Assembly (NCBI RefSeq): GCF_014650675.1
Contig: NZ_BMVK01000015.1
Span: 62,001 to 126,000 of the forward strand
Reading direction: 5' to 3'
From: Streptomyces anulatus
GTDB taxonomy: Bacteria; Actinomycetota; Actinomycetes; Streptomycetales; Streptomycetaceae
DNA: 64,000 nt
The translations under genes were made by a program, and so were the position numbers. This document shows, piece after piece, positions 49,323 to 58,621 of the stretch (its first letter is position 1; each line of letters begins with the position of its first letter). The notes below the pieces were generated by a model, which was not told where the DNA came from, did not search any database, and worked only from the letters and a program-made list of their open reading frames with translations.

Positions 49323-51650
49323 ATGCTGCAATACGAAGACATCGTCGAAGCCCCGCTGGCAAAGCTGAAGGCCGCGGCCGACGACTGGTCGGAGATGGCG
49401 ACCAATCTGGACAAGCTCGCCACCCAGGCATCCGACGGGATGAAGGCGAAGGCGAACAAGGCGAGCTGGGAGGGCCTCAACGCCGGGGTCACCAGGGAGT
49501 TCATCGGCAAGACCGCCAAGGAGTTCGCGGACGCCGCGGCCGAGGCCAAGGGTGTCAAGACGCTGCTGGAAGAGGGCTACACGGCCTTCAAGAAGGCCAA
49601 GGACGACCTGGTCAACATCCGGGAACACGAGGGGCCCGCGGCCGGTATGCGGGTGGACGGCAGGGGCAGGGTCACGGCGCGTTCCCCGATCTCCGAGGAC
49701 AACACGGCGCGCCACGACCCCGACTTCAGTAAGTACCTCCAGCAGGAGAGGGAGAACATCGAGTCGTGGCAGAAGAGGATCGACCTCATCGTCGACAACT
49801 GCAACGACACCGATGTGGCCTTCAAGAACTCCCTCGAGGCCAACGTCACCGACCGCAAGGACTTCAGCGCCCCGAAGTACACGAAGTTCGACCAGGAGGA
49901 GGCGGGCCGGGCCGCTGCCCTGGCCGCCAAGGGCCGCGACCTCACCCACACCGAACTCCTGTCGCTGAACGAGCTGCTGCGCGACAACGGAAAGTCGCCG
50001 GAGTTCGCGAAGAACTTCTACGAGAAGCTCGGCCCGGAGAAGTCCCTCGCCTTCTTCGGTCAGCTCGCCACGGACACGCACGACTACGCCAAGGTCGACA
50101 AGACCCGCCTGGCGGACGTGCAGGAACTCCAGCGCAACCTCGGCCTTAACCTGGCCACCGCCTCCCACGACAAGGCGTTCTCGGCGGAGTGGGGGCCGGA
50201 GCTCCGCAAGCTGGGGACGGAACGCATTCCGCTCGCCAAGAACGACTACGGCGGGCCGTTCGGCTATCAGCTGCTCGGCGGCATCATGCGGTACGGGAAC
50301 TACGCCCCCAAGTTCCTCAATCCCATTGCCGAGCATGTGGTCCAGCTGAGGCAGAAGGACCATGACTTCTTCTACGCGTCGAAGGGCATACCCGGTGGCC
50401 CGGAGAACCCGTTCAACCCCTCGGGTGTCAATGGCTCCGGCTACGACCCGGTGAACAGCATGCTGGAAGCCTTGGGGCACAGCCCGGAGGCGGCAAAGCA
50501 GTTCTTCTCCGCCGAGCCCACCGCGTACAACGAGGACGGCACCCCGAAGAGCGGTGACGCTGACCTCGGGAAGGTCAAGGGCGAGGACGGGAAGGAGCGG
50601 GAGGCCACTAGTTACCTGGAATTTTTCCAGAATGAGGAATATGACCCGTTCTGTGACGTGACGGGCCATGACCCTGATGACGCAAAGAAGTCCACGCAAT
50701 ACATGCCTGATGCGCTTGGTAAGGCATTGGAGGCGGCTACCACCGGGCATGCCTGGGACGACCCCTCGCCCACGCTCAAGCGGGACGAGGTGACGGCGGA
50801 CATCATGAAGAACGTGATCGACAGCTACGGGTCGGATTCGGGCCTGCTCGGCCGGCATGAGGCGCTGAAGGACAACTTGGGCCGTATGGGGGCCGCGTAC
50901 ATCGACGACCTCAACTACTCCACGTACAACTTCGGGTCGGCGGGTGACGAACTCGGGCGTGACGATCTGTTCGTGAACAGCAGCGATGGTTCCAAGCGGA
51001 CTGACTTCGGCGAGGCCGCGACGCGGCGGTTCATGAGTGTGGTGGCAGCCGATGAAGAGGGCTGGAGGTCGTTGTCGTCGGCGCAGCAGATGTACGAGGC
51101 GAGTGGGCTCAAGGAATTCGGGGCCGAGCGTCAGGAACTCGGATTGCACTTCGGATACAGCGGGGCGAAGATGCATGGAATCCTCGATGAGTCGCGCATC
51201 GAGGGCATCCATCAGCAGTTCAAGGGCGAAGAAGAAGCCAAGATACTGGAGATGGAGAAGGATGCCGAGTGGAGGAAATTCGGCGTCAGTTCCGGCGTAG
51301 GAGCTGTGGTGGGGGTTGGTACTGCAGTAGTCCTGGGTCCTGCTGCGGGAGTCGTGGCCGCTACAGCGGTTCCTCTCGTTATGGATACCGCTTCCTCGGC
51401 AATTAGTACCGGATACGCCGGTGAGACGATGGATTACCTGAAGCAGCGCGAGTACGACAATAATGACGAAGCGTTGACCGGGGTTGACAAGTTTAAGGCC
51501 GAGGGGGAGCGCGGGGCTGTCACGCCCCTGCTCAACTACGCGGACGAAATTGGGCTGTCGGCTGACGAGAAGCGGCAGCTTGGATTGGATATTGAGACCT
51601 ATTACGGGAACGGTAAGGATGCGGTCAGTGATGCGGGGAGGGTCAAGTGA
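49323..51650 (+). CDS. large WxG-hairpin protein with C-terminal glycine zipper, function unknown
   Basis: A 775-residue protein. Residues 1-100 form a helical hairpin with W49-E-G51 at the turn, as in WXG100/LXG proteins secreted by ESX-type systems. The middle (about 150-640) is charged, largely helical and not recognised. Residues about 653-700 contain a glycine-rich hydrophobic stretch (GVGAVVGVGTAVVLGPAAGVVAATAVP) like a membrane-inserting glycine zipper. The last third uses more A/T at third positions than the rest of the window (for example GATATTGAGACC near 51590), a sign of horizontal acquisition. No nuclease, peptidase or ADP-ribosylation motif was seen, so a toxin role is only a possibility. 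The lipoprotein gene overlaps its stop. Confidence 0.75.
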   Translation: MLQYEDIVEAPLAKLKAAADDWSEMATNLDKLATQASDGMKAKANKASWEGLNAGVTREFIGKTAKEFADAAAEAKGVKTLLEEGYTAFKKAKDDLVNIREHEGPAAGMRVDGRGRVTARSPISEDNTARHDPDFSKYLQQERENIESWQKRIDLIVDNCNDTDVAFKNSLEANVTDRKDFSAPKYTKFDQEEAGRAAALAAKGRDLTHTELLSLNELLRDNGKSPEFAKNFYEKLGPEKSLAFFGQLATDTHDYAKVDKTRLADVQELQRNLGLNLATASHDKAFSAEWGPELRKLGTERIPLAKNDYGGPFGYQLLGGIMRYGNYAPKFLNPIAEHVVQLRQKDHDFFYASKGIPGGPENPFNPSGVNGSGYDPVNSMLEALGHSPEAAKQFFSAEPTAYNEDGTPKSGDADLGKVKGEDGKEREATSYLEFFQNEEYDPFCDVTGHDPDDAKKSTQYMPDALGKALEAATTGHAWDDPSPTLKRDEVTADIMKNVIDSYGSDSGLLGRHEALKDNLGRMGAAYIDDLNYSTYNFGSAGDELGRDDLFVNSSDGSKRTDFGEAATRRFMSVVAADEEGWRSLSSAQQMYEASGLKEFGAERQELGLHFGYSGAKMHGILDESRIEGIHQQFKGEEEAKILEMEKDAEWRKFGVSSGVGAVVGVGTAVVLGPAAGVVAATAVPLVMDTASSAISTGYAGETMDYLKQREYDNNDEALTGVDKFKAEGERGAVTPLLNYADEIGLSADEKRQLGLDIETYYGNGKDAVSDAGRVK

Positions 51651-52303
51651 CGATGCTGCGCCGCCATGGGAATCGGATGACAGTAACAACGGTCCTGGTT
51701 ATCGGTGGTCTCCTCTCCGGGTGTTCCGGGGGCGAGGACCGTACGGAATCACCGGAACTGGGGCAGTGCAAGGCGTTGCTCGGTGCGGGGAACGTGGAGG
51801 CGGCGGTCAAGCGGACGGGCGGCGATGACGTCGAGGTGAGCGGGACACCTAAGACCGATGTGCTGGCGGATCGCCTCGTACGGGAGGCGAAGCGGTGGCA
51901 GGAGTCGGATCTGCAGCACACCCTCTACACCGGCTGCAGAATGGACGCTTTCGAAGGTGATCGCATCAGCGGCACCGTCGATGTGTCGGTGAAGTGGTCC
52001 ATCCTCTCCCTGGGAATGATGGACAGCCCGGAGAACAGTCGCACGTGGCGTCGAGCGAACGAATCGGTTTACGTGCAACCGGAGCCTGGGCCGGCCCGAA
52101 TGCGATTGGTTGCGGAATGCGCCGTGCCCGGCGCTATCGCCTCCCAGCCGTCCGACCTGCCACTCCAGTTCGACGTGGCGGGGGCGAGTCTGGGAACGGA
52201 GCTACGGTGGAAACTGCTGAGCACGTTCGCGCGCTCGGTCACGGAAGAGATGGGTTGCGCGAAAGCTCCCGTCATTCCCTCCGCGCTGCCCCCTTCCGCG
52301 TGA
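51647..52303 (+). CDS. lipoprotein of the WxG cassette
   Basis: A 218-residue lipoprotein: basic N-terminus, hydrophobic segment and lipobox LLSGC (Cys26). Three further cysteines lie in QCKAL, TGCRM and AECAV, with one more near the end. The start GTG overlaps the stop of the 775-residue gene (GTGA), so they are translationally coupled; an ATG at 51653 is an alternative start. Being the surface protein coupled to a WxG protein, it could be a receptor, anchor or immunity factor; sequence alone does not say. Confidence 0.8.
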   Translation: MTMLRRHGNRMTVTTVLVIGGLLSGCSGGEDRTESPELGQCKALLGAGNVEAAVKRTGGDDVEVSGTPKTDVLADRLVREAKRWQESDLQHTLYTGCRMDAFEGDRISGTVDVSVKWSILSLGMMDSPENSRTWRRANESVYVQPEPGPARMRLVAECAVPGAIASQPSDLPLQFDVAGASLGTELRWKLLSTFARSVTEEMGCAKAPVIPSALPPSA

Positions 52304-52709
52304 GCGGGCTGTCCGGCGGTCGCAGGGGGCTGGAGGCCCGGCCGTCGCTGGATCCCGCGTGACCCGGTGAGGTGTGGCTGTGTGCGGTACACCGGATCCA
52401 TGATGGGCCACGACCGTTACGCGGACGGGGAGTTCGTCCGCCAGTACTCCAGCGGCAGGCAGGACGGCACGGGTACGTACTCTCTGGACGCTGTCTGACG
52501 GCCCACGCGCTGTGAGCGGCCCCGCACGCGAACCCCCGGCTTCCCGGTTCCGTGCGGGCCCTTCGCGTCCCCTGCCGGAGCGAGAGGCTCTCCGAGCGAC
52601 GGGAGCACGCGGACACTTCCGGGCCGGCCCGGATAGCCGGAGAATGCCCCCGAAGGGCCGAACCCGGCCAAAAGTTCGTACCGTTGTCCGAACAAGGGAG
52701 AGCCCGCAC
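52304..52709. other. 406-base gap with a possible small ORF
   Basis: This gap holds one coding-looking short frame, 52382-52498 on the plus strand (38 codons, GTG start, ending in GTYSLDAV), containing SMMGHDRYADGEFVRQYSS. It could be a small gene or the remnant of a larger one; RBS support is weak. The rest is GC-rich with no clear terminator. The 257-residue gene's RBS (GGGAGAG) lies at its end. Confidence 0.3.
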
Positions 52710-53483
52710 GTGATCACTGAGCCGGAACTGGTGGGCGAGCCCGGGTCGGATGCGCCCCCGGACGTGGTGAGCGGGTTCGATCCGGGGCAGGGACCCGTGG
52801 CCGGCGGCCGACGCCGGGGGCAGGGCCTGCTGTGGGCCGCCGCCGGAGCGGTGGTGGCGTCGGCGGTGTGGGCGACGGCGGTCTTCGCGTACGGGATCGG
52901 CGGCGACCGGAAGCCCGACCCGCGGGGCTACCGCGTGGAGTCCGACTCCTGCGCGGCGGTGGAGCTGAAGGCGCTCGCCGAGGCGGTGGGGGAGCCGGCG
53001 GCCGAGCCGTCGACCGAACTGGACGGCATCGAGCACCCCGCCCTCCGCCGCATCCGCTGCACCGTCGACTTCACGGTGGCGGCGGTCCGGGCGCCGGACG
53101 GCGCGGAGGCCTCGGGCTGGTCCACCGGTTATCAGGCGTCCCTCACGGCCGAGTTGCACAAGGAGACCGACCCGCGCCCCGAGTTCGAGGCGAGCAGCAC
53201 GCTGACGGAGATCGACGACGTGGGCGTGGACCGGGTGGAGCGCGTACCGGACCTCGGTGATCTGGCCTATCTGCTGATCATGGAGGACGAGTCCATGCGC
53301 GTGCAGGTGGTGGAAGGCGGTGCCGTCGTGACGCTGACCCTGTCCTCCTGGATGTCTCCTCCGGACATCGACAGCGGAAGGAACGGTCTGCCCGACGTGG
53401 TGGACCAGCCGGAGATGCTCGCCTACCGGGGCGATCTGATCAGCGACACCCGTGACGTGATGAAGGCCCTGAAGGCCGGCTGA
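52710..53483 (+). CDS. single-pass membrane protein, function unknown
   Basis: A 257-residue protein. A short acidic, glycine-rich N-terminus and an RRRGQG stretch precede one transmembrane helix (about 37-58, LLWAAAGAVVASAVWATAVFAYG). The extracellular remainder (about 65-257) has two cysteines (DSCAAV, IRCTVD) and alternating beta-like segments ending in DTRDVMKALKAG. I do not recognise a family. The GTG start is supported by GGGAGAG about 8 bases upstream. It resembles in layout the preceding lipoprotein (Cys-containing beta domain) and may be part of the same cassette. Confidence 0.78.
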   Translation: MITEPELVGEPGSDAPPDVVSGFDPGQGPVAGGRRRGQGLLWAAAGAVVASAVWATAVFAYGIGGDRKPDPRGYRVESDSCAAVELKALAEAVGEPAAEPSTELDGIEHPALRRIRCTVDFTVAAVRAPDGAEASGWSTGYQASLTAELHKETDPRPEFEASSTLTEIDDVGVDRVERVPDLGDLAYLLIMEDESMRVQVVEGGAVVTLTLSSWMSPPDIDSGRNGLPDVVDQPEMLAYRGDLISDTRDVMKALKAG

Positions 53484-53543
53484 CCGACCGCCCGGCGCAA
53501 GGCGAACCGGCCGCCCCCTGTCGTGGGGACGGCCGGTTCGCGA

Positions 53544-53618
53544 TGGAGACCGTGACCGGATTCGAACCGGTGTAACTCGAGTTGCAGTCGAGCCCCTGAG
53601 CCTCTCGGGCACACGGTC
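53544..53618 (-). tRNA. tRNA-Cys (GCA)
   Basis: On the minus strand the sequence folds into a cloverleaf: acceptor GACCGTG/CACGGTC, D arm with GAGAGGCTCAGGG, anticodon stem CTCGA/TCGAG with loop CTGCAAC (anticodon GCA) and T arm CCGG-TTCGAAT-CCGG. The discriminator is U, the identity base for cysteine, and CCA is encoded. It differs a lot from the cysteine tRNA I remember in the Streptomyces Gly-Cys-Val cluster, so it may be a second copy. Confidence 0.9.
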
Positions 53619-53823
53619 GGGCGTGGTGCGGTGCCGCTGTTACGTCCACGACGCTACGGCCCGCCGTCCGCCGCCTCAAGGAATCCGGCCGGGCCGCAAC
53701 GCGACTGCCATACGCCGTTCACATCCGGGTCCGGGTCCGGGGCTCGGGACCTACGACCAAGGGCCGAGTGCGGTACGCACCTGGACAGGGTTCAAACCGC
53801 TCCATGCCCCTTACGCTGGGCCC

Positions 53824-55329
53824 ATGACCGCCCTCGAACCGCGTGACGGCGCCGATGCCGCACACCTCGCGCCGCCCGCGACCGACGATCACTCCCCGGA
53901 CCCGCTGTCCGACATCCCCCTCGCAGCCGTCGAAGGGGTCCTCGGGCGCACCTACCGGGCGCTCAGCATCGGCATCGTCTCCGTGGTGTTCCTCATCGCG
54001 TTCGAGGCCACGGCGGTCGGCACGGCCATGCCGGTCGCCGCGCGTGAGCTGAACGGGATCCCTCTCTACGCGTTCGCCTTCTCCGCGTACTTCACCACCA
54101 GCCTGTTCGCCATGGTCCTCTCCGGGCAGTGGGCCGACCGGCGCGGGCCGCTCCAGCCGCTCGCCACCGGGATCACCGCGTTCGGCGTCGGCCTGCTGCT
54201 CTCCGGGGCGGCCACCAGCATGTGGGTCTTCATCGCGGGCCGGGCGGTCCAGGGGCTCGGCGGCGGGCTGGTGATCGTCGCCCTGTACGTGGTCATCGGG
54301 CGGGCCTACCCGGAGCGCATCAGGCCCGCGATCCTGGCGGCGTTCGCCGCGAGCTGGGTGATCCCCTCCGTCGTCGGGCCGCTCGCCTCCGGGACGGTGA
54401 CCGAGCACCTCGGCTGGCGCTGGGTCTTCGTCGGCATCCCGGTCCTCATCGTGATCCCGCTCGTCCTGGCCCTCCCGGCGATCCGGCGGACGGCCTCCGG
54501 ACCCGCGGACCCGGCCGCCGCCACCGAACCGTACGACCGCCGCCGGATCCGGCTCGCGCTGGGGATCTCGGCCGGGGCGGGGCTGCTCCAGTACGCGGGG
54601 CAGGAGCTGAACTGGCTCGCCCTCCTGCCGGCCGCCCTCGGCGTCGCCCTGCTTGTGCCCGCCGTCCGCGGGCTGCTGCCCACCGGGACCGTACGGGCGG
54701 CGCGCGGGCTGCCCTCGGTGGTGCTGCTGCGCGGGGTCGCCGCCGGGTCGTTCATCGCCGCCGAGTCCTTCGTACCGCTGATGCTGGTCACCCAGCGCGG
54801 ACTGTCCCCGACGATGGCCGGGCTCTCGCTGGCCGTGGGCGGGGCGACCTGGGCGCTCGGTTCGTTCGTACAGTCCCGGCCCCGGATGGAGCCCCACCGG
54901 GAGCGGCTGATGGTCAGCGGCATGGTGCTGGTCGCCGCCTCGATCGCGGTGGCGCCCTCCGTGCTGATCGAGGGGGTCCCGGTCTGGACCGTCGCCGTCG
55001 CCTGGGCCTTCGGCTGCTTCGGGATGGGCATGGTGATCGCCTCCACCAGCGTCCTGCTGCTGAAGCTGTCGGCCCCGGAGGAGGCGGGCTCCAACTCCGC
55101 CGCCCTCCAGATATCCGACGGGCTCTCCAACGTGCTGCTCCTGGCCGGCGGCGGCGCGGCCTTCGCCGCGCTCGGCGGCGGGGCGGTGGGCGCGGCCGCG
55201 CACGGGGCGGTGGAGGCCGGGGCCTCCGGCTCGCACCCGGGCGCATTCGCCGCCGTGTTCCTGCCGATGGCGGGGGTGGCGCTGGTGGGGGCGTGGGTGG
55301 CGACCCGGGTCGCCGTACGGGAGAAGTAG
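53824..55329 (+). CDS. MFS transporter, 14-helix-like drug efflux type
   Basis: A 501-residue membrane transporter. Motif A is SGQWADRRGPLQPL after helix 2; motif C-like GPLASGTVTEHLGWRWVF in helix 5, as in proton-driven exporters. A roughly 45-residue cytoplasmic N-terminus precedes the helices. The ATG at 53824 is the likely start. It is monocistronic next to the tRNA-Cys gene. The substrate is unknown. After its stop, a coding-looking but startless stretch runs to a TGA at 55436-55438. Confidence 0.87.
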   Translation: MTALEPRDGADAAHLAPPATDDHSPDPLSDIPLAAVEGVLGRTYRALSIGIVSVVFLIAFEATAVGTAMPVAARELNGIPLYAFAFSAYFTTSLFAMVLSGQWADRRGPLQPLATGITAFGVGLLLSGAATSMWVFIAGRAVQGLGGGLVIVALYVVIGRAYPERIRPAILAAFAASWVIPSVVGPLASGTVTEHLGWRWVFVGIPVLIVIPLVLALPAIRRTASGPADPAAATEPYDRRRIRLALGISAGAGLLQYAGQELNWLALLPAALGVALLVPAVRGLLPTGTVRAARGLPSVVLLRGVAAGSFIAAESFVPLMLVTQRGLSPTMAGLSLAVGGATWALGSFVQSRPRMEPHRERLMVSGMVLVAASIAVAPSVLIEGVPVWTVAVAWAFGCFGMGMVIASTSVLLLKLSAPEEAGSNSAALQISDGLSNVLLLAGGGAAFAALGGGAVGAAAHGAVEAGASGSHPGAFAAVFLPMAGVALVGAWVATRVAVREK

Positions 55330-55595
55330 CGGCGGTACCACTCTGGCCCCACCGGTCATCGACGTCGCCACGGGTGGGACGGACGAGATCAAGCTGATCT
55401 CCCAGGGGCTGCGAAAGCTGGTCGTCGCCGCGATGTGAACACCGTCTCGTTGGCTGCGGCGCGGCTCGTTCGTACGGGTTCTCCACCGGCCCACCGGTAG
55501 GGTGGCCCGGTTGTCGTATCGCGGGCCGGGCCGATCAAGGGCCGGGTCCGGTGCGGACAGCACCCCACGTACCCGAGAGCCCCGAACCGGAGACC

Positions 55596-57380
55596 GTGAC
55601 TACTACCACCGCCTCCCACCACCTCTCACCCGCCTTTCCCGGCCGCGCCCCCTGGGGCACCGCCGGCAAGCTGCGAGCCTGGCAGCAGGGCGCCATGGAG
55701 AGGTACATCCAGGAGCAGCCGCGCGACTTCCTCGCCGTCGCCACGCCCGGCGCCGGCAAGACCACGTTCGCGCTGACCCTCGCGTCGTGGCTGCTGCACC
55801 ACCATGTCGTGCAACAGATCACCGTCGTCGCCCCGACCGAGCACCTCAAGAAGCAGTGGGCGGAGGCGGCCGCGCGGATAGGGATCAGGCTCGACCCCGA
55901 GTACAGCGCCGGCCCGCTGAGCAAGGACTACCACGGGGTCGCCGTGACGTACGCCGGTGTCGGCGTCCGTCCGATGCTGCACCGCAACCGCTGCGAGCAG
56001 CGCAAGACGCTCGTGATCCTCGACGAGATCCACCACGCCGGTGACTCGAAGTCCTGGGGCGAGGCCTGCCAGGAGGCGTTCGACCCGGCGACCCGGCGGC
56101 TCGCGCTGACCGGTACGCCGTTCCGGTCGGACACCAACCCGATCCCGTTCGTCGCGTACGAGGAGGGCAACGACGGCATCCGCCGCTCCTCCGCCGACTA
56201 CACCTACGGCTACGGCAACGCGCTCGCCGACGGCGTCGTCCGCCCGGTCATCTTCCTCAGCTACAGCGGCAACATGCGCTGGCGCACCAAGGCCGGCGAC
56301 GAGATCGCCGCCCGGCTCGGCGAGCCGATGACCAAGGACGCCATCGGGCAGGCCTGGCGCACCGCGCTGGCGCCCACCGGCGAGTGGATCCCCAACGTGC
56401 TCTCCGCCGCCGACAAGCGGCTCACCGAGGTCCGCAAGGGCATCCCCGACGCGGGCGGCCTCGTCATCGCGACCGACCAGGAGTCGGCACGCGCGTACGC
56501 CAAGATCCTCAAGAAGGTCACCGGCGAGACGCCGACCGTGGTCCTCTCCGACGAGAAGGCCGCCTCCAAGAAGATCGACAAGTTCAGCGCGGACGAGTCG
56601 CGCTGGATGGTCGCGGTCCGCATGGTGTCCGAGGGCGTCGACGTGCCCCGCCTCGCCGTCGGCGTCTACGCGACCACCATCTCCACGCCGCTCTTCTTCG
56701 CCCAGGCCGTCGGCCGCTTCGTGCGGTCCCGCAGGCGCGGCGAGACCGCGTCCGTCTTCGTGCCGACGATCCCGATGCTCCTCGACTTCGCCAACGAGAT
56801 GGAGGTCGAGCGCGACCACGTGCTCGACAAGCCGAAGAAGGGCAGCGACGAGGAGAACCCGTTCTCGGAGGAGGACAAGCTCCTCGCCGACGCGGAGAGG
56901 CTGGAGGACGAGGAGACCGAGGAGCAGCTGCCCTTCGAGGCGCTGGAGTCCGACGCGGTCTTCGACCGGGTGCTGTACGACGGCGCCGAGTTCGGCATGC
57001 AGGCCCACCCCGGCTCCGAGGAGGAGCAGGACTACCTCGGCATCCCCGGGCTCCTCGAACCGGACCAGGTCCAGCTCCTCCTCCAGAAGCGGCAGAGCCG
57101 GCAGATCGCGCACAGCCGCCAGAAGCCGGCCGAGGAGGCCGACCTCCTGGAGAAGCCCGCCGAGGCCCGGCCCGTGGTCACCCACAAGCAACTGCTGAGT
57201 CTGCGCAAGCAGCTCAACACCACGGTCTCCGCCTACACGCACCAGAGCGGCAAGCCCCACGGGGTGATCCACAACGAACTGCGCCGCGTCTGCGGCGGCC
57301 CCCCGAGCGCGGAGGCCACCGCGCACCAGATCCAGCAGCGCATCGCGAAGGTCCAGGAGTGGGCGACCCGGATGACGTGA
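55596..57380 (+). CDS. DEAD/DEAH-box superfamily 2 helicase
   Basis: A 594-residue helicase with motif Q-like RAWQQGAM, Walker A ATPGAGKTT, motif II LVILDEIHHAGD (DEIH), motif III ALTGTPF, and C-terminal VRMVSEGVDVPRLAVGVYAT and QAVGRFVRS (motif VI). After the two RecA domains (about 20-420) comes an acidic linker and a helical C-terminal domain (about 510-594, KQLLSLRKQLNTTVSAYTHQSGKPHGVIHNELRR). The GTG at 55596 before TTTTASHH is preferred; GTG 55551 would add 15 residues. Nucleic-acid target unknown. The 266 bases upstream contain no other supported gene. Confidence 0.9.
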   Translation: MTTTTASHHLSPAFPGRAPWGTAGKLRAWQQGAMERYIQEQPRDFLAVATPGAGKTTFALTLASWLLHHHVVQQITVVAPTEHLKKQWAEAAARIGIRLDPEYSAGPLSKDYHGVAVTYAGVGVRPMLHRNRCEQRKTLVILDEIHHAGDSKSWGEACQEAFDPATRRLALTGTPFRSDTNPIPFVAYEEGNDGIRRSSADYTYGYGNALADGVVRPVIFLSYSGNMRWRTKAGDEIAARLGEPMTKDAIGQAWRTALAPTGEWIPNVLSAADKRLTEVRKGIPDAGGLVIATDQESARAYAKILKKVTGETPTVVLSDEKAASKKIDKFSADESRWMVAVRMVSEGVDVPRLAVGVYATTISTPLFFAQAVGRFVRSRRRGETASVFVPTIPMLLDFANEMEVERDHVLDKPKKGSDEENPFSEEDKLLADAERLEDEETEEQLPFEALESDAVFDRVLYDGAEFGMQAHPGSEEEQDYLGIPGLLEPDQVQLLLQKRQSRQIAHSRQKPAEEADLLEKPAEARPVVTHKQLLSLRKQLNTTVSAYTHQSGKPHGVIHNELRRVCGGPPSAEATAHQIQQRIAKVQEWATRMT

Positions 57381-57398
57381 CCCGGCGCCGTCCGTTTC

Positions 57399-57437
57399 GT
57401 CGGCCCGTACGGAGGTTCCCTCTCCGTGCGGGCCGAC
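57399..57437. terminator. hairpin after the helicase gene
   Basis: A 16-bp inverted repeat with one G-U pair (arms 57399-57414 and 57422-57437) starts 19 bases after the helicase stop. Confidence 0.75.
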
Positions 57438-57874
57438 GGCGTTCCCGGGCATCCGGGGCGGTGCTCCCGGGACCGGCGGAGATGTTTCCGGTCGTCGGCG
57501 CCGGGAAATTTTCACGGTGGCCGTTCACGCACTGTTAACGTTGGTTCACATCCGTGGACGCGCCGTGCGGCGGTGTCGTGACACGTGAACGCGCGTAGAT
57601 GTTCGCTTTCCGGACGTCGTCCCGCTGACCGGCCCTTATGTGCGCGCCGTTCCCGGGCTCCAGGTGCGGAGACCGGATTCTGGACGAGGACTTCCGCTGA
57701 GCGGACTGGCTCGCTACTGTCCCCGCCATATGAACGCCCCGTGGCAACGCCGCCGCGGAGCGCAGCCGGTGCCTTGCCAGGCCGGCGGCCTCTCCGTGCG
57801 TCGCCGCTGGGACCGGCGTCGCAACCCCGCCGGAGCAGGACCGTCGTCGCTCACCCCGAAGAGGAGAGGGCGTC
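57438..57874. other. 437-base non-coding region before the IclR gene
   Basis: No supported gene is present. The part around 57500-57600 is richer in A/T and has several TTCAC/GTGAA half-sites (for example GTTCACGCACTGTTAACG near 57520 and GTGACACGTGAAC near 57577), which may be operators for the IclR protein. A short open stretch (57604-57770) has no start or codon bias that I trust. Confidence 0.4.
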
Positions 57875-58519
57875 GTGACAGCGGAGACCTCCCAGACGCT
57901 CGACCGAGGACTGCGCGTCCTCAAACTGCTCGCCGACACCGATCACGGCCTGACCGTCACCGAGTTGTCCAACAAGCTCGGAGTCAACCGGACCGTCGTC
58001 TACCGTTTGCTCGCCACCCTGGAACAGCACGCCCTGGTACGCCGCGATCTGGGCGGCCGCGCCCGGGTCGGCCTCGGTGTGCTGCGGCTCGGCCGACAGG
58101 TGCATCCGCTCGTCCGGGAAGCCGCGCTGCCCGCGCTGCGCTCCCTGGCCGAGGACATAGGGGCCACCGCCCATCTCACCCTCGTCGACGGCAGCGACGC
58201 CCTCGCGGTCGCCGTCGTCGAGCCCACCTGGACCGACTACCACGTCGCCTACCGGGCCGGCTTCCGGCATCCGCTGGACCGGGGCGCGGCGGGCCGGGCC
58301 ATCCTGTCCGCCCGGCAGACGACGGAGGCCGGACACCCCGGCTACACCCTCACCCACGGCGAGCTCGAGGCCGGGGCCAGCGGGGCGGCCGCGCCCCTGG
58401 TCGGGGTCTCGGGCGTGGAGGGCAGCGTCGGTGTCGTCATGCTCGCCGACGCCGTACCGGAACGGGTCGGGCCCCGCGTGCTCGACGCCGCCCGGGAAGT
58501 GGCCGACGCGCTGCGGTAG
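57875..58519 (+). CDS. IclR-family transcriptional regulator
   Basis: A 214-residue regulator with an N-terminal winged helix (about 8-70: QTLDRGLRVLKLLADTDHGLTVTELSNKLGVNRTVVYRLLATLEQHALV) and a C-terminal IclR effector domain. It is somewhat shorter than the usual 240-260 residues, the effector domain being trimmed. The GTG start is preceded by GAGGAG about 10 bases upstream. The protease gene follows after 102 bases. Target unknown. Confidence 0.88.
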   Translation: MTAETSQTLDRGLRVLKLLADTDHGLTVTELSNKLGVNRTVVYRLLATLEQHALVRRDLGGRARVGLGVLRLGRQVHPLVREAALPALRSLAEDIGATAHLTLVDGSDALAVAVVEPTWTDYHVAYRAGFRHPLDRGAAGRAILSARQTTEAGHPGYTLTHGELEAGASGAAAPLVGVSGVEGSVGVVMLADAVPERVGPRVLDAAREVADALR

Positions 58520-58621
58520 GCGCCGAGGGCGTGAGCGCGTGAGGGCGGAACGTCGTCCAGGGGCGCGGGGCGGCGTACGCCGGGCGCGTTCCGGCCGGTG
58601 GGCGGCGGTTAGATTGGGTGC

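Noticed and set aside
49323..51650. Calling the 775-residue WxG protein a toxin
   Set aside because: No nuclease, deaminase, peptidase or ADP-ribosyltransferase motif is visible at the C-terminus, and no clear immunity gene; only the WxG hairpin and glycine zipper are supported.
55330..55438. Coding-looking fragment after the MFS gene (ending in QGLRKLVVAAM)
   Set aside because: It has no start codon or RBS and no recognised homology; it may be a gene remnant but cannot be supported as a feature.
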